64,000 nucleotides of DNA from Stereocaulon alpinum (GCA_018257865.1 JAEUBA010000082.1:62001-126000); one strand, 5' to 3'. Numbered from the stretch's first letter, positions 1 to 14,412 are shown. Numbers and translations are program-made. Notes: generated by a model from the sequence alone, not told the origin.

Positions 1-3000
1 TTGCTGCTGGCCAAGTACACCAACCAGCTCGTTCAACTCCTTGATGTTCATCTCGATGAAGTTGACTTTTTGATGCCTGCTGGCTTCGAAACATTCTCTA
101 AGAATCGTTCTCGAGAGCTCTAGCATCTGTTCGTATAGCTTGTGATCCCATTTCCTGTCCTGGCCACGGCCAACGAGAGCAAGAGAGAGCTTTATGCCTA
201 CATGGATGTTCTCCTGGTTATGGAGGGCACGATGGGCTTTGGCGAATTGCCAGACAGCTGTGACAAGTTCAAGGGCATCTTGCCATTTTTGGTGCTCGAT
301 CTGGTTGTGTACCGCTCTGGCGCCCGCGATCCATCCGCTGTTGACAATGTGGAGCTCTGGCTGATCCTTGCCTAACTCCTCAAGTAAGATGATGAAGAAG
401 CGATGAGTGACGGCCTGGCTGGTCGTAATAGATGAGCCCATGCCTTTGCGGAACATGATCAGAAGGTCATCTTCCAACCTCTTCGCTTCATTATCGTAGT
501 GCATGTGCTTCTGGAAGGCTCGCAGGCGAGCGCCTCGCAAAAGTACGGTCTCGAAGCTGGTATTCTGCTTCACTGCCAGTGTGTACATTTCGAAGAGTAT
601 AGTCTCTGTGAGCAGATCGGTCATCACGCTGGAGAAGCTGATGACCTTGGAGCCTTTCAGCGTCTCTTCGAAAGCAACGAGGAAAACATAGGATCTGCGG
701 TCGATACTGGGGTCAAGCTTGAATCCACATTTGTCGCTGGAGCTGAAGTCCCTAAAGATTATCTGGCGACGCATCTCGTAGAGAAACTCTTGAGCCGCCT
801 TGACGTGGCCAAGAGTGATGTAGTTGTTCGCTAAGCTGACAGCGGCGTCGAACAATCGTAGATAGTCTGTCTCCTTTGTAATGACTTCTACGCTACAATT
901 CCGAATCGTACGCATGGCTATTGAAATGTCCTGCTGCGAGCCTTGCCGTTTGTGGAGGCTAATCAATTCCCGAAGCTGTTCCAGGGTAGTATGGTGAGAG
1001 CATCCATGCTCAGACTTGGAATGTTCAAATTGCTCAGTCAGTAACGCTATTGCTTTCGTCAACGTCTCCGTGGTAACCGTGGTGCTGGTGAGGTAAATAT
1101 GAGCTAGCCGCGATTTCGTGATCATGAGAATCGTAGCGATGCTGGGAGAGATCAATGACAATGACCTAGTCTCCCGAATCAAAATCTCGTAAATCTTCAT
1201 GGCTTCCGACTTGTTCTCCTCGCTCCGCTCGTAGATTGCAGCCAGCTGGACCAATGCCTTAAAACTTATTTCCGCATGGCGCCCGTAGAGCTCAATGCAG
1301 ATATCCCGATACTCCACGGACACCTGAACCAGCACTCGATACTCCACTTTGACTTTCTTTTCCAATACGAAAATGTAGTTGTGGTAGGTATTGTCCACGA
1401 ATTCGGCTTCCATGGCATAGTCTTTGCCACGCTTGATGACGGTACGCCAGATACAGCCATACACCTTTTGGCAGTCGACCCATCGGGCTTCCTTCCTGTA
1501 CAAGCTGATCAGCCCCATTGCCGCATCTATGGCATCCTTGTGGCAGACATCCGATCCCTTGTCGAGATTCGTGTAAATCTCGAGATAATACCACTCGGCA
1601 CGACAGAATTCACCATCCCTGATATTGTGCTTAGCACACAAATTCCCCAGGAGGTAGAGAATTTCCAGGGTGAGCGAATGGGATATTCCTAATGTAGTCA
1701 AATAGCTCTCCTGAAGTTCTCGGCCTATTTTGAGGGCTTTGTCCAGCATGCTGATGCTTTCATAGAATTCGATCAATTCTTTCGCCGCTTGGAAGACGGT
1801 GTCATCCCCGACACGGAGACTATGCTTCGATGCTTGATAGATGTACACGTATATGTACTCAGCTTTGTCCTTGTGGCGTAGTTGATAATGGCAGTATGCC
1901 TGACGTGTGGCAAGTTTGATGGCTGCGGCGTAGAAGTCCTTCGGCAGACTAGGGGTTCCCTGCCCGGTGGCAAGGGAGGGCCACAACTTGGGGAGAACTG
2001 CGTCACAAATGCGAAGGCAATCTGACCATCGCTCTCTAGTCGCAAAGTACATGCTAAGCATCTCGCACGTCGTAATGGTCGAAGCCTCAATCTTGGTGTT
2101 GGTTGTTGTTTGGGTCATAGTAAGCTCATATACCTCTTGCAGAACATCCTCCTCCGTGAAAGTGACTTGGATCTCTTGGGATATCTCTGCAATGTAGATG
2201 GCGACCGATATGCCCTCGACGTGGTTCTTCTTGCCAGTTTTCTTGAAATAGCCCCAGATTGAATGGAAAACCGACAGAGCAACCGTCATGAGAGAGAGCT
2301 TTTTCAACTCCTCAGCGATGATTTTGAGGGTGACAGCCCATTCAACGGTCGTAATCTCTTGGTGTTCGTACTCGCCCCAAACGCCTCGCAGAATATGTTT
2401 GGCTTCTTCTTTTCGCGAGTGCCGCGTCAAGAATCGGACATACACCGTGAGAATTTCAAGTTTGCGCTGATGGTTCTCAGTAGTGGGATGGTGCAGACAA
2501 AGATGCGTGATCTTCTGGAGAAACGTGACGATGACCTCTTCAGCTCGTGCCAGCTTCTTCTGCATTTCGTACATCTCGAAAAGGCGTAGCTGATGTCATT
2601 AGCCTTGAAAAGATCTGCATGTGGGGAAAATTTACTGTGGCATCAATTCGTCTCCTTTCAGTCACCATCATCGTCTTCTCTGCGATAATATGGGCTGCTA
2701 AAATATGTTCTTCCCAGCTTTGACCCTTACTTCCCTGACTGAGGGCAGTACACAAGCCCCCATATACGTCCATAGTTTCAGAAGAGGACTCTCCAAAGAG
2801 TTCAGCACTTGCACGGTAGATCTCATGCTGGGTCGCCACTGCTCGGGTAATGTCTTTGATGTCTTGATAGAGCTTAGCAAGTCTCTTCTTCCAAGAGATA
2901 GTCTCTTTGGAAGGGGATCCATGGTGACGGTGTTCTTCCGCAGAGATAATCAGGATGAACATCTCCTCTTGGCAAGTCGAGACCTCGTTACGCTCAGTCA

Positions 3001-5918
3001 CTGTGATGGAAGCCGTACATTTCAAGTAAGAGGAAGCCAGAATTGTCGTGAGCTGGCTATACCTTCCAACAACTGTTTGCGCAATCTTGCATGCCTGATA
3101 ATAGTATTTGCTAGCTTCGGAGAATATGGTAAGCTTCTCGTAAGTCATAGCTATGGTTATCAGACATTGCAAGATAGACGCATGCTCTTTCATGACCGTT
3201 TTTCGGATTTCAAGAGCCAGAAGGTGCATCTCTACCGCTTCAATAAGTGTCAACTGGAGGTCCCAGCAGGTCCATTCTAAGAGGACGAAAGCAACAGATT
3301 GTGGAAAAAGGTTTGTGAATTCGGCGCTGGGTTTGTGGGCTCCACGGGCGTGGAACATAGTGGAAGCACGGAAATGGGCAGTCCAGTATCTGACTGTGTA
3401 CTCAAGCAAGTGATGCTTCTGGAAGTGCTTCTCAACAACTCTTGACTCCAGTCGATCCAGCGACGGTGCCATACGTTCTGTGAAGTTGTATTTGACGTAT
3501 GCAAGGCACCTAGTCACCAAGTCCCGCTGACAATCTTGCAGTTGCACGCGAGTAGAACCGTGGTATAAGTGATCCTGCAAGTAAAGTCTGATCGAAACGT
3601 GGCGGATACGAACTATGTCTTCATTAGTCGCTATTAGAGGGCCACACTTTGTACGAATGTCGCCATCAATGTTGTGGATTTTCTTTGCATGCTTTTCGTT
3701 ACCGATCTCGGTCTCGAGGAGACATTGTAGTTCGGAAAATGTCAGTGGTCTTTCGGCAGCAAGAAGCCATGACAAGACCAGGCTGCCATGTGTCTTAGAT
3801 ATCTCCAGTCGAGAGACATGACGCTCGATCGCCTCATTGAGAGTCCTTGGGTGGGCTTTCAAGGCTTCAGTAAACCCGCTGTGGGATTTTTCCTCCCTCA
3901 GATTGTCAATGATCAATTCTGCGAAGACGAAATTTCCCTTGACATGATCTACCAAGCGGTGTACTATTGCCTGTTTCTCATCTTCCTTGCGGTCGTGGAA
4001 ATGATGGTAAGAATCCAGGCCATGGTAGATGAAGTGACACATGTCCTCATGGATTGTCTTGGGTTCAATCGAGAGATACTTCGCTGACTGCGAGAAAGGC
4101 TTGCTTGGAGCTTGCGTTAGTACAATGCATTTGACTGACTTCCTTTTCGTGCATATTTCATGGAGCTTATCGTATATGTCCTTGATGGCCGTTTCACCCC
4201 CAGTCATGTGATTCAAGCCGTCGACGACAATCATCATATCGCGATCCATGCCTAAAGCAGAGTCAAGGACTTTCCACAGATCGCTCTCAAGTCCGGAAAC
4301 AGAAGCATCATTCTGGCCGGATTTCTCAAAGACACTGCACAGTCTGTTGTAGAGCGTCATGTTCCCAGGATTTTGCTCGAATACCTGCGCTATGAGGGCT
4401 TTGACAATGTTGAACGATCTCGCCTCGGCCTTCAAATCAGCAGCTAGACTCCGAGGTCAGCACCTTATCCATGAGGGACGAAAGTTACGGTAGGAATGAC
4501 TCACCAATCTTCACGGACAGAACGTCGAACGTTTTACGTCCTAGAGGCCGTTGCAGTCGCTCAATGATCCATGTGGCTAGTACACTTTTACCACAACCCG
4601 AACCTCCAATGACACGGAACAAGTCATTTTGGCTCTTGCTGAAATTCATGAGATGCTTCTCAAACCATTCACATGTATATTCTGTTCGGGAGGCCCCGTC
4701 ATTTGCGAGCAGGCGTCGAAGAATTAGATCGTTTGGAGCAAGCCATTCACGGATGGTCTGAACATCATAGGTGGTGTCTGTCATAACCAGTAGACGTAAG
4801 TAATGTGACATTAAGAGTTCACTCTTTGGGGACTTACTGCTCCGTTCAGTGGAATGCTCCAAGTGGTAAGACCATAAAGCAACATATATCTGCTCTCGGT
4901 GTCGGTAAAAAGCATCGACTCGGTATCCACATAGATTATGGAATTCTTTGGCAGAGCCGCCTTTTATCACGGATTAGCACGAGCTGGAGAGAGTAGGAGT
5001 ACGGCTGCTTACCCCTTTGAGCCTTGGTGTAGTGGATGGTAGCATCAGATACAATCAGTAATATCTCCACAAAGACAAGAGCTAGTTCTTGTTTCATCTC
5101 CTTGTTTGCTGCGAACATCTTGCGATTGCGTAGGAATACAGGGATCTCAAGGCTCATCCTGAACAGGACGTCAAATATTGCTTCTAAGAGCTCGGCATGT
5201 TGAGGACCCATCTGCTACTTGTTAGAAGTGTTAAAGCTCGTGATGTAGGTAAACTCACTTGGATGAGCACTCTGCAACTGCCCCAGATTATGTGAGCTGC
5301 CTCCTTACTCTTCGAAAAAATACCTTCAACAGCCTCCTGGTAGTGTGCAATGCGAATCGCGGTGTGTTCAGCCATCCTGAGAATCTTATCCCAGCGGCTC
5401 CCTTGATGTGGGACCCTTCGCAAACGATCGGCTGCGATGAAGTCTAAGAAAGACTCGAGGGATTCGCTGTAGAGGTTTTGTAGGTTGACCATGGAATTGA
5501 GTTGTTTTTGATATTTGTTGTAGACATCATCGGTAGACTTGGCAAGGATGCTAATCTCGGAAACTTGGGACGAGCTCATACTGGAGGTGCCGCTCGTACC
5601 ATTTGTGCTAGCAATATGGCTTGAAGTAGAGCGTGAGACCTTCGGCTGGGGAGTTGCGGGTGTTTGCTTTGACGGAGTAGATGCAGCACTATCAGCATGT
5701 GGGGCATCAGCATTCTGTTTCACAGGCGTAGATCCACCATTGCTCTGTGGGGTGGCGGGTCTGTCAACGGCACTCTTGGCCGACTTGATAGACCCGCTGT
5801 CCCCAGCACTTCTGCCTGACTTGACAGATCCCCGGTCCCGTGACGCGAACATCTTCTCGACGGAACGAATAGCACGAATAATGAAGCGATGATCTGCACT
5901 GGCAGTGATGTGTGTCAC
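1..5918 (-). CDS. STAND/NLR-like protein: DUF7708-type N-terminus, NACHT NTPase, long helical-repeat C-terminus (3' end outside window)
   Basis: Model: complement(join(<1..2589, 2636..4443, 4505..4777, 4838..4960, 5013..5211, 5259..5918)), 5652 nt, 1884 codons in frame with no stop, running off the left edge. All introns are 46-61 nt with GT...AG ends. Residues about 1-120 are Ser/Thr/Pro-rich. Residues about 130-310 carry the DUF7708-like pattern (FLDFIAADRLRRVPHQGSRW, later IIWGSCRVL). A NACHT-type NTPase follows, with P-loop GGSGCGKS near residue 398 and Walker B MIVVDGL near 487. From about residue 700 to the edge the protein is helical and TPR-like, with repeated A..Y...G.H..A pairs. In fungi such proteins are NLR-like signal-transducing ATPases, some of which control allorecognition and cell death; the ligand of this one is unknown. 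A shorter start at 5852 (MFASRDRG) is possible. The family call is firm; the role is inferred. Confidence 0.88.
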
Positions 5919-8900
5919 TGCCGGTGCAAGCTTGACTGAGCTTATGTAAAGAGAAATGTGGATAAAAAGGAGAGGAACTGTAGGGGACCTTCGTTACCAA
6001 TGGCAGGGGCGCGTCTGGAACTCTAGGTTTCTAGATTTCAACATGAGGGGAAACGTGGTGATTAAACATGTAGGTGTGAATCAAAGCCTCCTCCATCCCA
6101 GAATGCTCAATGACAACATCATGCAGATGTCAGTCCACGCAAGGATCAGGGTTAGGGAAAGCAATGGCTCTGTACGTCCACTAAGTGCACTCAGCCAGCT
6201 CCCACTATTACCGTTAGGTCTAGGACTCCGCCTCTAATTTAAAGCCAGCTCAAGACCCGCAAGCGTAGAAGAGAGCTTGAAGGCGTTGTGACGGCAAGAT
6301 CGGAAGATCAGAACATGGAGACTTTTGATTTCCTCATCCCGAAGGAGCTCTCACCCTAGTTCTGCACGGGATTGCTCATGCAGCGTATCGGGCGTGTATT
6401 GATCGACGCACCTGGACGCTACTGTCTTTTAAATTGTTGTCCGAACTGACTAGCAAATGGCGGCCAACCGACCAATCAAATGACACGATACACGAATAAG
6501 CAGCCTTGCTAATACAGAAGCGTTGTAGGACGAAGGAGATGATTGGTACATGTCCCACACTCGATGTATTCGTGTGGCGGAGAGCTACTAGCTGATGGGC
6601 AAACATAAGACTAAGAGCAGTACGCACCTTCTCCACATCCACTATGGTATGTGGCAATAAGGATTGGCTATTTGAGCTGTGGTGAGCGCCATGGACATGG
6701 ATTGGACCCTGCTCTATACTAATTAGGGTTCGATCATGATGCATGAACTATAGAATTTGCATTGGCTGATGTGTGCTCTCTTTTCAGGTTGGCCTGTGAT
6801 GGTGAGGCAGGGGGTGTTCAGCGAAGGATGCAGAGCTCGGAGGTTCAGCCGTGAAGGGTTGTTGTTACCTACCTTACAGTACCTAATAATGCAAGACGAA
6901 GCTTGTTCAGCTGGCGTCGGGCCCCGGGAGATTGACGAGCCTAAATTGTGGCTTCCGGGGGTCCTTGACTCCTCGGACATATCCAGCCTAGCGCTACCAT
7001 TAGAGGAAGTCGACCTTATCTCCGTCGACCAATGGAGAAAACGACCGAGCATCCTCGATCGTGCGTGTCCCAATCCAGCCAAGCCACGAGGGCGCTCGAG
7101 CTTCATAAGTGGGGGCGACCTGTCAAGTTGGAGGTGGGGCAAAACATCCCGAACAAGAGCGATTGACCAATGTGCTGTCTTGTAGACCGTCCTGCATGCT
7201 GCAGCTGTTGCTGCCAAGTGCCAATGTACTCGAAGCGAAGGGTGAGTCGCCATTGTCATCAATGTCTGTGTAGCGACAGTCAACATGGGTCATCGAATCA
7301 ACGTCAAAGCTGGCTGTTGAGGCGCAAGCAGGTTGAAATGTCACCGAAGCTCAAGGCGCCGTTGACTACTTCTTGTAGAACGCCTCTCAAGGAAACTAAT
7401 AGGCAGTACACTACTACGCTTGCCTTGGCACGCTTAAAAGCTACATCAGGCGGGCATCGCCTTAGATCTCAATCGACTCCGGCGCCAAAAGCTAAGGCTG
7501 CCCGAGCAGTGACCGTGCAACAAGTAGTCAAAGAGTAATCTTAATCTTGAAGAATGAACCAATAAATTAGTCATAAAATGCTAATGCTGCTTCCCTAGAC
7601 TTGTCCGAGGATTTCAAATTTGTTGGTTGACACTGAACGTGGCCTAGAGCCTCTCAACATCATCTTGACTTTCGCATCATTAGTCCCCTTCCCAATCTCT
7701 TCCGAGTCCCATACACCGCATTAACAGGTGCAATGTATGCAGGCCCTGGCAGATACAACAGGCGACTTCTTATGGCTAGCACGGCATGTCAAGTGTGCAT
7801 CGCTGATCTCGTGAGGCTGTGTGAACTGAAGCTTTGGCCACCCCGTTTGTCAGAGGCACAGGGCAAGAAGCGACCTTATCTTCCTGTATCTGTATAGCAT
7901 ATCTTCTCACCTCATTGTCGATTGCTTGTCGCTTGGTAGGCAAACTTCCATTGAGATGAAAGATATTCATGTTTCCTTTCCGTGAAAATTGTTTGCACCA
8001 TTACGCTATTGCTATCCAACAAGGCATGCATAGGACTTGCCCACTTTCGGCGGGTCATGGACTTCTTCATCAACAACTTCAGCCTTTACTTCCTTATGGC
8101 CATCTAACAGAGGATCACGATCAAGAGCAGATGTATCGACCTTGCCTCGTCAGCACTCCCAACCGCTTCGAAAACACTCGCTCTCCTGCTACTCCCTTCC
8201 TCCCTTCTTGATATACTTTTATCTTACCTCACAGATGGAGCAAACACCCCTTGCCTCTAAATAACAGCAGAACAAGCATCCATGGAGCCCATGTACATTT
8301 CCCCTACATACATGACCAGTAAAGCATCTTGGTTTCACATCTATCCCACTGATTTCCTTACGAGCAGACCAAGTCCATTGAATTACGTCCCTCCCTACAC
8401 TGGCCGTCTTAGCCCTACAAAAAGTTTCAACCAGTTCAACCTAGCTCATAATCCAATAACAAACTGAACTCAAAACTCACATGAATGATCTCGTCATCTG
8501 ACAATACATTGAATCGCCCGTTATCTATTGCATACAAACCCAGTCTCAACCCTGCTCCACGCACCTAAGATGCTCCGGACATTTCCCATCACAGTATCAC
8601 AGTGTCTCTCTAGACATTAGCTGAACGATACTTCACGTACATTCCGGTATACGTGGCGTCCTCTTATCATATTTTTCCATCTGCTGATAGTCTGGACTCA
8701 ACAACCCAACGTGGACATTTGTATACCCGGAGTGGAAGCTCTAGAAGTGGACGTAGGGATTGCTTTAATTTGGGAAAGAGCTCCTGGAAATGTTCACGCA
8801 GCGAGATTGAGACAGAACGTTGCCATGTGGGCAATTAAGCGTAGCGTCTGATGTTTCCCCTGGTCAGTTTGCACTAAGCTACGTATCATCAACAGTCGGA

Positions 8901-9164
8901 TCCATTGCTTGTGTGTGTGCGAGGGTTGTGTTCGATGAAGGAATAGTAATCTTGGATCTATGAATTCATAGAGTATATAACCTCTCATCTCCCCGTCGCC
9001 ATTTCATGCAAAATCCCCTCATATGCAGCAAGATCATGACCATGTCACATGCGAACGCCTATATAAATACAGCCGCCACATTCGCCTACCTCATAACGCA
9101 TACATCATACATCCATACCAGATCCCAAACTCCATCGCCACTTTTCGCAATATAATCAACCACG
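5919..9164. other. gene-poor interval upstream of the NLR-like gene and downstream of the flippase
   Basis: No convincing gene is seen in these 3.2 kb. Open frames reach 187 codons (minus 6723-7286) and 142 codons (plus 6757-7185), but they overlap on opposite strands, match no family I know and have no sensible splice partners. The plus frame 7339-7538 (Lys/Ala/Thr-rich, 66 codons) may be a relic, but nothing supports it. Base composition is like the flanks, so this does not look like an AT-rich RIP-mutated repeat. Confidence 0.5.
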
Positions 9165-12100
9165 TTAAACGATATCCAAACTCCTTCTCACACTTCCAAA
9201 CCCCCGTTTCAACAACTCCTGAACATCCGTACTCCTTCGTTTACGCTTCGATTTCCCATTCGTATCGCCTTCACAACTATCATCAAACACCTCCTCTTCC
9301 CGCGTCTTAATCGCAAAGGACACTTTGTTATCATGTGCTTTGCCCTCCGACTCCGAGTGCTTGCGCTGCCGCACTGTGGCGCCCGCCACAAGTTCGGCCT
9401 CGTGAGTGGCACCGCTAGTGCCGATAGAATGGCGTGGTTGATCAAGCATAGCTCGAACCTCGCCTTCTCGTTGTCTGTCTTCTTCTGCTGTCCTGATTGG
9501 CTTCAAGGGGATGTCTGCCGCGCCAAGCCCAAGTTCTCCATTACTGGGTTCCGCAGGATTCGCAGTGCTCATACAAGCTGCCTGCTCAAACCTCTTCCTG
9601 ATCAACGGGTCTTTTTGTAATTCCCTGAACAAATCCGCCTCACTAGGCATCCACGCCCGCTTGACAACCTTGACACCAATCTCAAGAGCCCAGCACGCCG
9701 CCACAATAACAATAAGCGTAAGCCACCAAAGAGGGTTCCTCCCAAACCGGTCAAGGAATCCATCTTTGACATTGTAGATAACATTGTTGGTGTAGGTAGT
9801 TGTGAGGATGATGTTCCACAGAAACCAACCGCCTATGCTTAGGAACATTGCTATAGCGCAGGTGTAGGTCTTATTGTGGATCTCCCAGAACTGAATCTTG
9901 GTTGCGATGACGATGATGCATGCTGTGAAAGTCAGATCGCCCATGGCGTAGAGGCCGTTGTCGAGTGTAAATAGCGCTTGGCCGTAGAGACCCAGCATAA
10001 GGAAGAAGACGATAACGGCTTGAGACGCCGCCAGGCCGACCCAGCCTAGGTAGATCTTGATCTTGAAACCGTTGTTCAGGTGGCCTAAGGAGTGGTAGAG
10101 CTCTGGTACGGCCATCAGTGTCGAAGCACGAAGGTCTTGTTCAAATATGCCAAGGAAGATGACAGGAAGAGAGGTGAATAGCGTATTGAACATTGAAAGA
10201 GACCATGATTCGTAAAGAGATGTGCCAGTGTAGCCGGCGTAGCGTTGGTAGAGGGCTTGGGTGAGGTAGAAGAGCATTTCCTTCCAAAAAGTTCCAAGAG
10301 TGTACTTGCATGTGCGGATGTAGTTCCAGCGGCCGTGGACCAGAAGAAGCTTGGTGAGGAAGCGGAATTGCGCGATGGAGTAGTCAGAGGTGCGCGCTGC
10401 TTGAAGACCTTCTTTCCCAGTGATGCCGATGCCGACATGGGCCTCTTGTATCATGGCTATGTCGTTGGCTCCATCGCCTATTGCCAGTGTGATAGCGTTC
10501 TTGACTTTGTGACGTATCGAAGACACGAGGTAAGCTTTCTGCGATGGTGATGCCCGACAACAGATTACCGTGTCAACGAGAATTGCAAGCGAGAGGAAGA
10601 GTTTGCGGAGCGGTTCGTTCGCGGTGATCTGAGAAAGAGTGTGGCCGTCCACCACAATTACGGAGTGGGCGATGGCCCCTTCGTTCATATCGATGGTTGC
10701 TGCTGCTATGCGCTGGCTCACATCGCCAAGTTCCTCGTCGAGGATGGTTATGGCTGAGTAGTCTTTGATGAGACGGCAGCTGTGCCCAATATTGATGGCC
10801 GTTTCTCGCTTGTCGCCGGTTAGCATCCACAATTTTATCTTAGCACGTCGAAGCTTGTCAATGGCCTCAGGGACGCCGTCTTGCAGCTTATCTTCGATAG
10901 CGGTGGCCCCTGCAAGCTCGAGATCCCTCTCGACCATGGCTCCAGCTTTCTCAATCATCTCTTGTCGATTTACTAGACTTGTCGCCGCATCGAGGTGGAT
11001 CTTCTTCCAATCATTATATTCGTCCTCTTCCATGTACCTATATCCATATAGCAGCGTCCTCAAGCCTTCAGTAGCGAAGTCGTTGATGTGTTGAAGGCAT
11101 CGTTCAAATACTGCAGCATCATCAACGACAAGAGCCTCTTCTACCAGCTCGTCTGTATCATCATCGTGAAATGAAGGTCTGCCGTCCAAGCTGGCATGAG
11201 CTTGTCTTGGACCAAAATGAGCTGACGGGCGTGGAGAGTAGAATACGCTATCGTTGTCCAAAGACAACATCTCGACGTCTGTCTCACGGTCTTTCAGCCA
11301 ATGGCCAATTTCGGCATGAATTGACTCCAGTCGCTTGCTCGCCATGCTTAGGCGCGGAATGCCTCCCAGGCTGGTCCGATGGATACTCATGCTTATACTC
11401 CTACGGCCCGGGCTAACTGGGCTCATTGCTTCACTTGCACGTCTGATAGCTTCTCGAGCCTCGAGGCTTCGTCTGTTGTTGACTCTTTGCTCGATTTCGA
11501 CAGCCTTTGCAACCGCAACCCCAGAAAGACGTAGCAGGTGTATCAAAGTAGAATCTGCTCCTTTACAGAAAATACAAATTCTCTTGTTAGGCATACGCAC
11601 AACGATTGACATTCTCTTTCTGGTACTAGAGAACTCGATTACGTCCAGGATCTGGTATATTTCGATGACAGATCCACTCTCTTGACCCGAAGGGAAAGTT
11701 TTGATGGTTATCGTCCCGTTTTGCCTGTCCGTGACCATGTATCCAAGCTCTTTCGCAGCTCGTACTAAGGCTTGTTCATCCGGAGAAGCGGCCTGATACT
11801 CAATCTCCTCGTCTTCCCTTCTCTCAGGGATGCAGGTATGGCACAGAGCCAATGATAGCAAGAAGAAGTGGACCTTATTCGCGAACAGCGTGTGCGGCCT
11901 ATACTGTATATATCGTAACATCTCTATGGTATTAAGCACGGACTGTGAAGTGTTAAGTCTAGCAGATGACTTCCAGCGGGAAGTTGTGGACCCATTCCGG
12001 ACAACGGGCGAGCTAAAGGAAGCAGACGAGCTGCCTGTTCTTGCAGATGTTTCACCTTCTGTCGAGTCACTAAGCTTCCGTCTTGTAGGCTTCTTGCCTT

Positions 12101-14412
12101 TACTGCGTTTCCGGGGAAGAGTTGGTCGTCGAGCAGCCGCCTTCATGGCAGCCTCTTGCACGTCTGGATTGTGGAGCCAAGCCGTTCCAGCAACGCTCAT
12201 TTTACGGAAACGCATTGAATTGTTGGTTAACGTGCCTGTCTTATCTGAAAAAATGTAACTACCAAGGTATTAGCAGAGCGCTAGAGGCGCCATGGGAAGT
12301 GACTTACTTGACCTGCCCTAAATCTTCGTTGATTGTCGATGTTCTCGCCTCCATGGGTGTATTCGATGCCTCGTCGTACATCTCGATGTCGTTCATGTAC
12401 AGCATCTGGAATAGTTTGACGATCTCCAAGCTGACATATAGGGATAGTGGGATCATCGTATTGAATAGGATGATAAATGACGTGAGAATGGGAAAAAATG
12501 CGACCCCGGCATTAGTGAGGTACCAGGCTTTCTCTTCTGTATTCTCTTTCCATATCTGGTATGCCACTGTGTTGAAAATTGCTAATACAATGACAAAGAT
12601 AACAAGGATCATCACAACCTTGTTTACGATGGCCTGGAGGGCTGGCTAAAACCAAGGGTTAGCAGATTCGATAAGACGGGTGATCTAAGAAGAAATGTCA
12701 CTTACAGCTTTGATTCGAGGGTTCTTTGTTGCATTCATTCTGATCTTGCACTCTTCACCTGAGTAGATCACCAGACCAGTCGCTTCCGATGTATTTCGTA
12801 GGACACTTCCTCGATATATGATCTCGTTGTTGGTCAACGGCAGAGTTTTTTCACCAACAGTCACCTTGCCCTCGAAGTTGTAGAGATCAAGATTGGGATC
12901 CTCAACCACGAAATGGGCATTACATCCTGCTATCTCGCCAACAGTTTGACAGCTCTTAGCTAGCGGTGGTGGAGGTCGCTTGCTCTTCAAATTTGTCTCG
13001 CCATCAAGTGCCATCGTCTCGACATAAGCCGTATCCTCGGTACCATGTGTGTATAACAAAGCAAGATCGGCAGGGGCTGCGTCGTCACGCTTCAGCCGAA
13101 TGATATCTCCAACCCTAACGTCGTGCCATTTCGTCTCAACCCAAGGCCTTAAATCATCCTCCTTTGAAAGGCTACTGTTGTCGCTCTGCCCACTCCCTTC
13201 AGTGGTTTTGTGTGTACGCAGAACATAGGCTATGCGATTGTTCTCCGCCTTGTCAAGTCTGTATCGTCTCAAGTCGTCGTACCCTTCTTTAGCCATGGAA
13301 ATGGCGACAAAGAATAAAAGCGGTACGAGAGTGGTATATGTTCCAGTGGTACTAAGACCAGGTATCATTTGCAATATCGAAACACACAAGAAGTAAAAGT
13401 TGGCGAGTTTGGAGAATTGGGCGAACAATTGACGAGGAAGAAAATTGTACAGTGTGTATCTGCTTGATAATATGGTGTTGTTGATGTATTCTCGACCAGT
13501 GCGTTCGTCAACAAGTGGTTTCTTTCGGCTGGAATCTAGATCTAGGTGCCGCCCATCTTTGGAAGGTGGGATCTCCTGGATCCGAAGAATCCGTTTACGG
13601 AGTGTCTCCTTCAGAGCTCCAGATCGGGCGATTATTCCTTTCCGACCGGCCGTGCTCGCCACCCAGGACTCATAGTGTGGTAGCGAAGATGGGAAGTAGG
13701 CTTTCTTCGTAGCGTGGGTATCTGGCTTTAGGACTGGAGCTTGCTCAACGATGGGAGATATAGAGACTGTCGTGTCTTGCTTCTTGCCGGGTCCACCATC
13801 ACCGAACATCTGCGAGGTTCCATTCCGGGATGTCGAAGGGCCTGTTGGTTGCAGTTCAATCACAGATCCACTGCTCTCAGGTTGCCCATGGATGCTGCGT
13901 GCTAGAATAGATCTGCGAAGGGAGAATCCACGATCCCGAGTCTTAGGCAATATAGGCGATCTAATTGGTGACGTGCCTGAAGACGTCAAGCTCAGCAGAG
14001 GCATACGCGCTTCGGGGGCGCTCGTCTGAGGCTCCCTGTTCGCCTTTCCAGTATTCAGAGTCAGATCTGGGGCTGCCGAGCTCTTTCGCATATATTTCCT
14101 CGCGCCCTCTGTTGGTTGTGTGGCTTCGCCAGGACCATTGTGTACTCCTGCGGGGTTTGCAACGAAGCCGCTACGAGGAGAGAAGGCATCGTTCGTGAAT
14201 GATACTGAGGTAGAATGCATAGGGCTAGAAGTTGGTGGGACTGTGTTGGTGCTCGAGTCATAAGGCTGGGTCAATGGCTCGTTTTCCGGTTGCGAAGTGT
14301 TATCACCCAGCCTTTCACCTCCCTTTATCATAGCCGGAACTTCGTTATGTTCGAAGGGTATCCTTAGACCTCCAACCCTTCTATCCGGGGGTCCATTCAT
14401 GTCGTCCGACAT
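9165..14412 (-). CDS. DNF3: P4-type ATPase, aminophospholipid flippase of the Dnf3 (DnfD) type
   Basis: Model: complement(join(9165..12258, 12308..12645, 12706..14412)), 5139 nt, 1712 aa, close to yeast Dnf3 in length. Introns are 49 and 60 nt. An N-terminal disordered region of about 200 residues precedes the P4 core: YINNTILSSRYTLYNFLPRQ before the first membrane pair, the actuator motif ALDGETNLK, the phosphorylation site YIFSDKTGTLTNN just after the second intron, TGDKRETAINIG, and the hinge GDGANDIAMIQEAHVGIGI, followed by several membrane helices. P4-ATPases move phospholipids from the outer or lumenal leaflet to the cytosolic leaflet of plasma and trans-Golgi/endosomal membranes, usually with a Cdc50-family beta subunit. 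The FRKMSVAGTAWLHN sequence right after the catalytic Asp favours Dnf3 over Drs2, Dnf1/2 or Neo1. The C-terminal tail is basic and Ser-rich, as expected for kinase control. An alternative start lies 4 codons downstream. Confidence 0.93.

Noticed and set aside
6150..6170. GGGTTAGGG-like motif suggesting telomeric repeat
   Set aside because: It occurs once only; no array, so not a telomere or interstitial telomeric tract.
6723..7286. 187-codon minus frame in the gene-poor region
   Set aside because: No recognisable domain, no splice context, and an equally long frame lies on the other strand.
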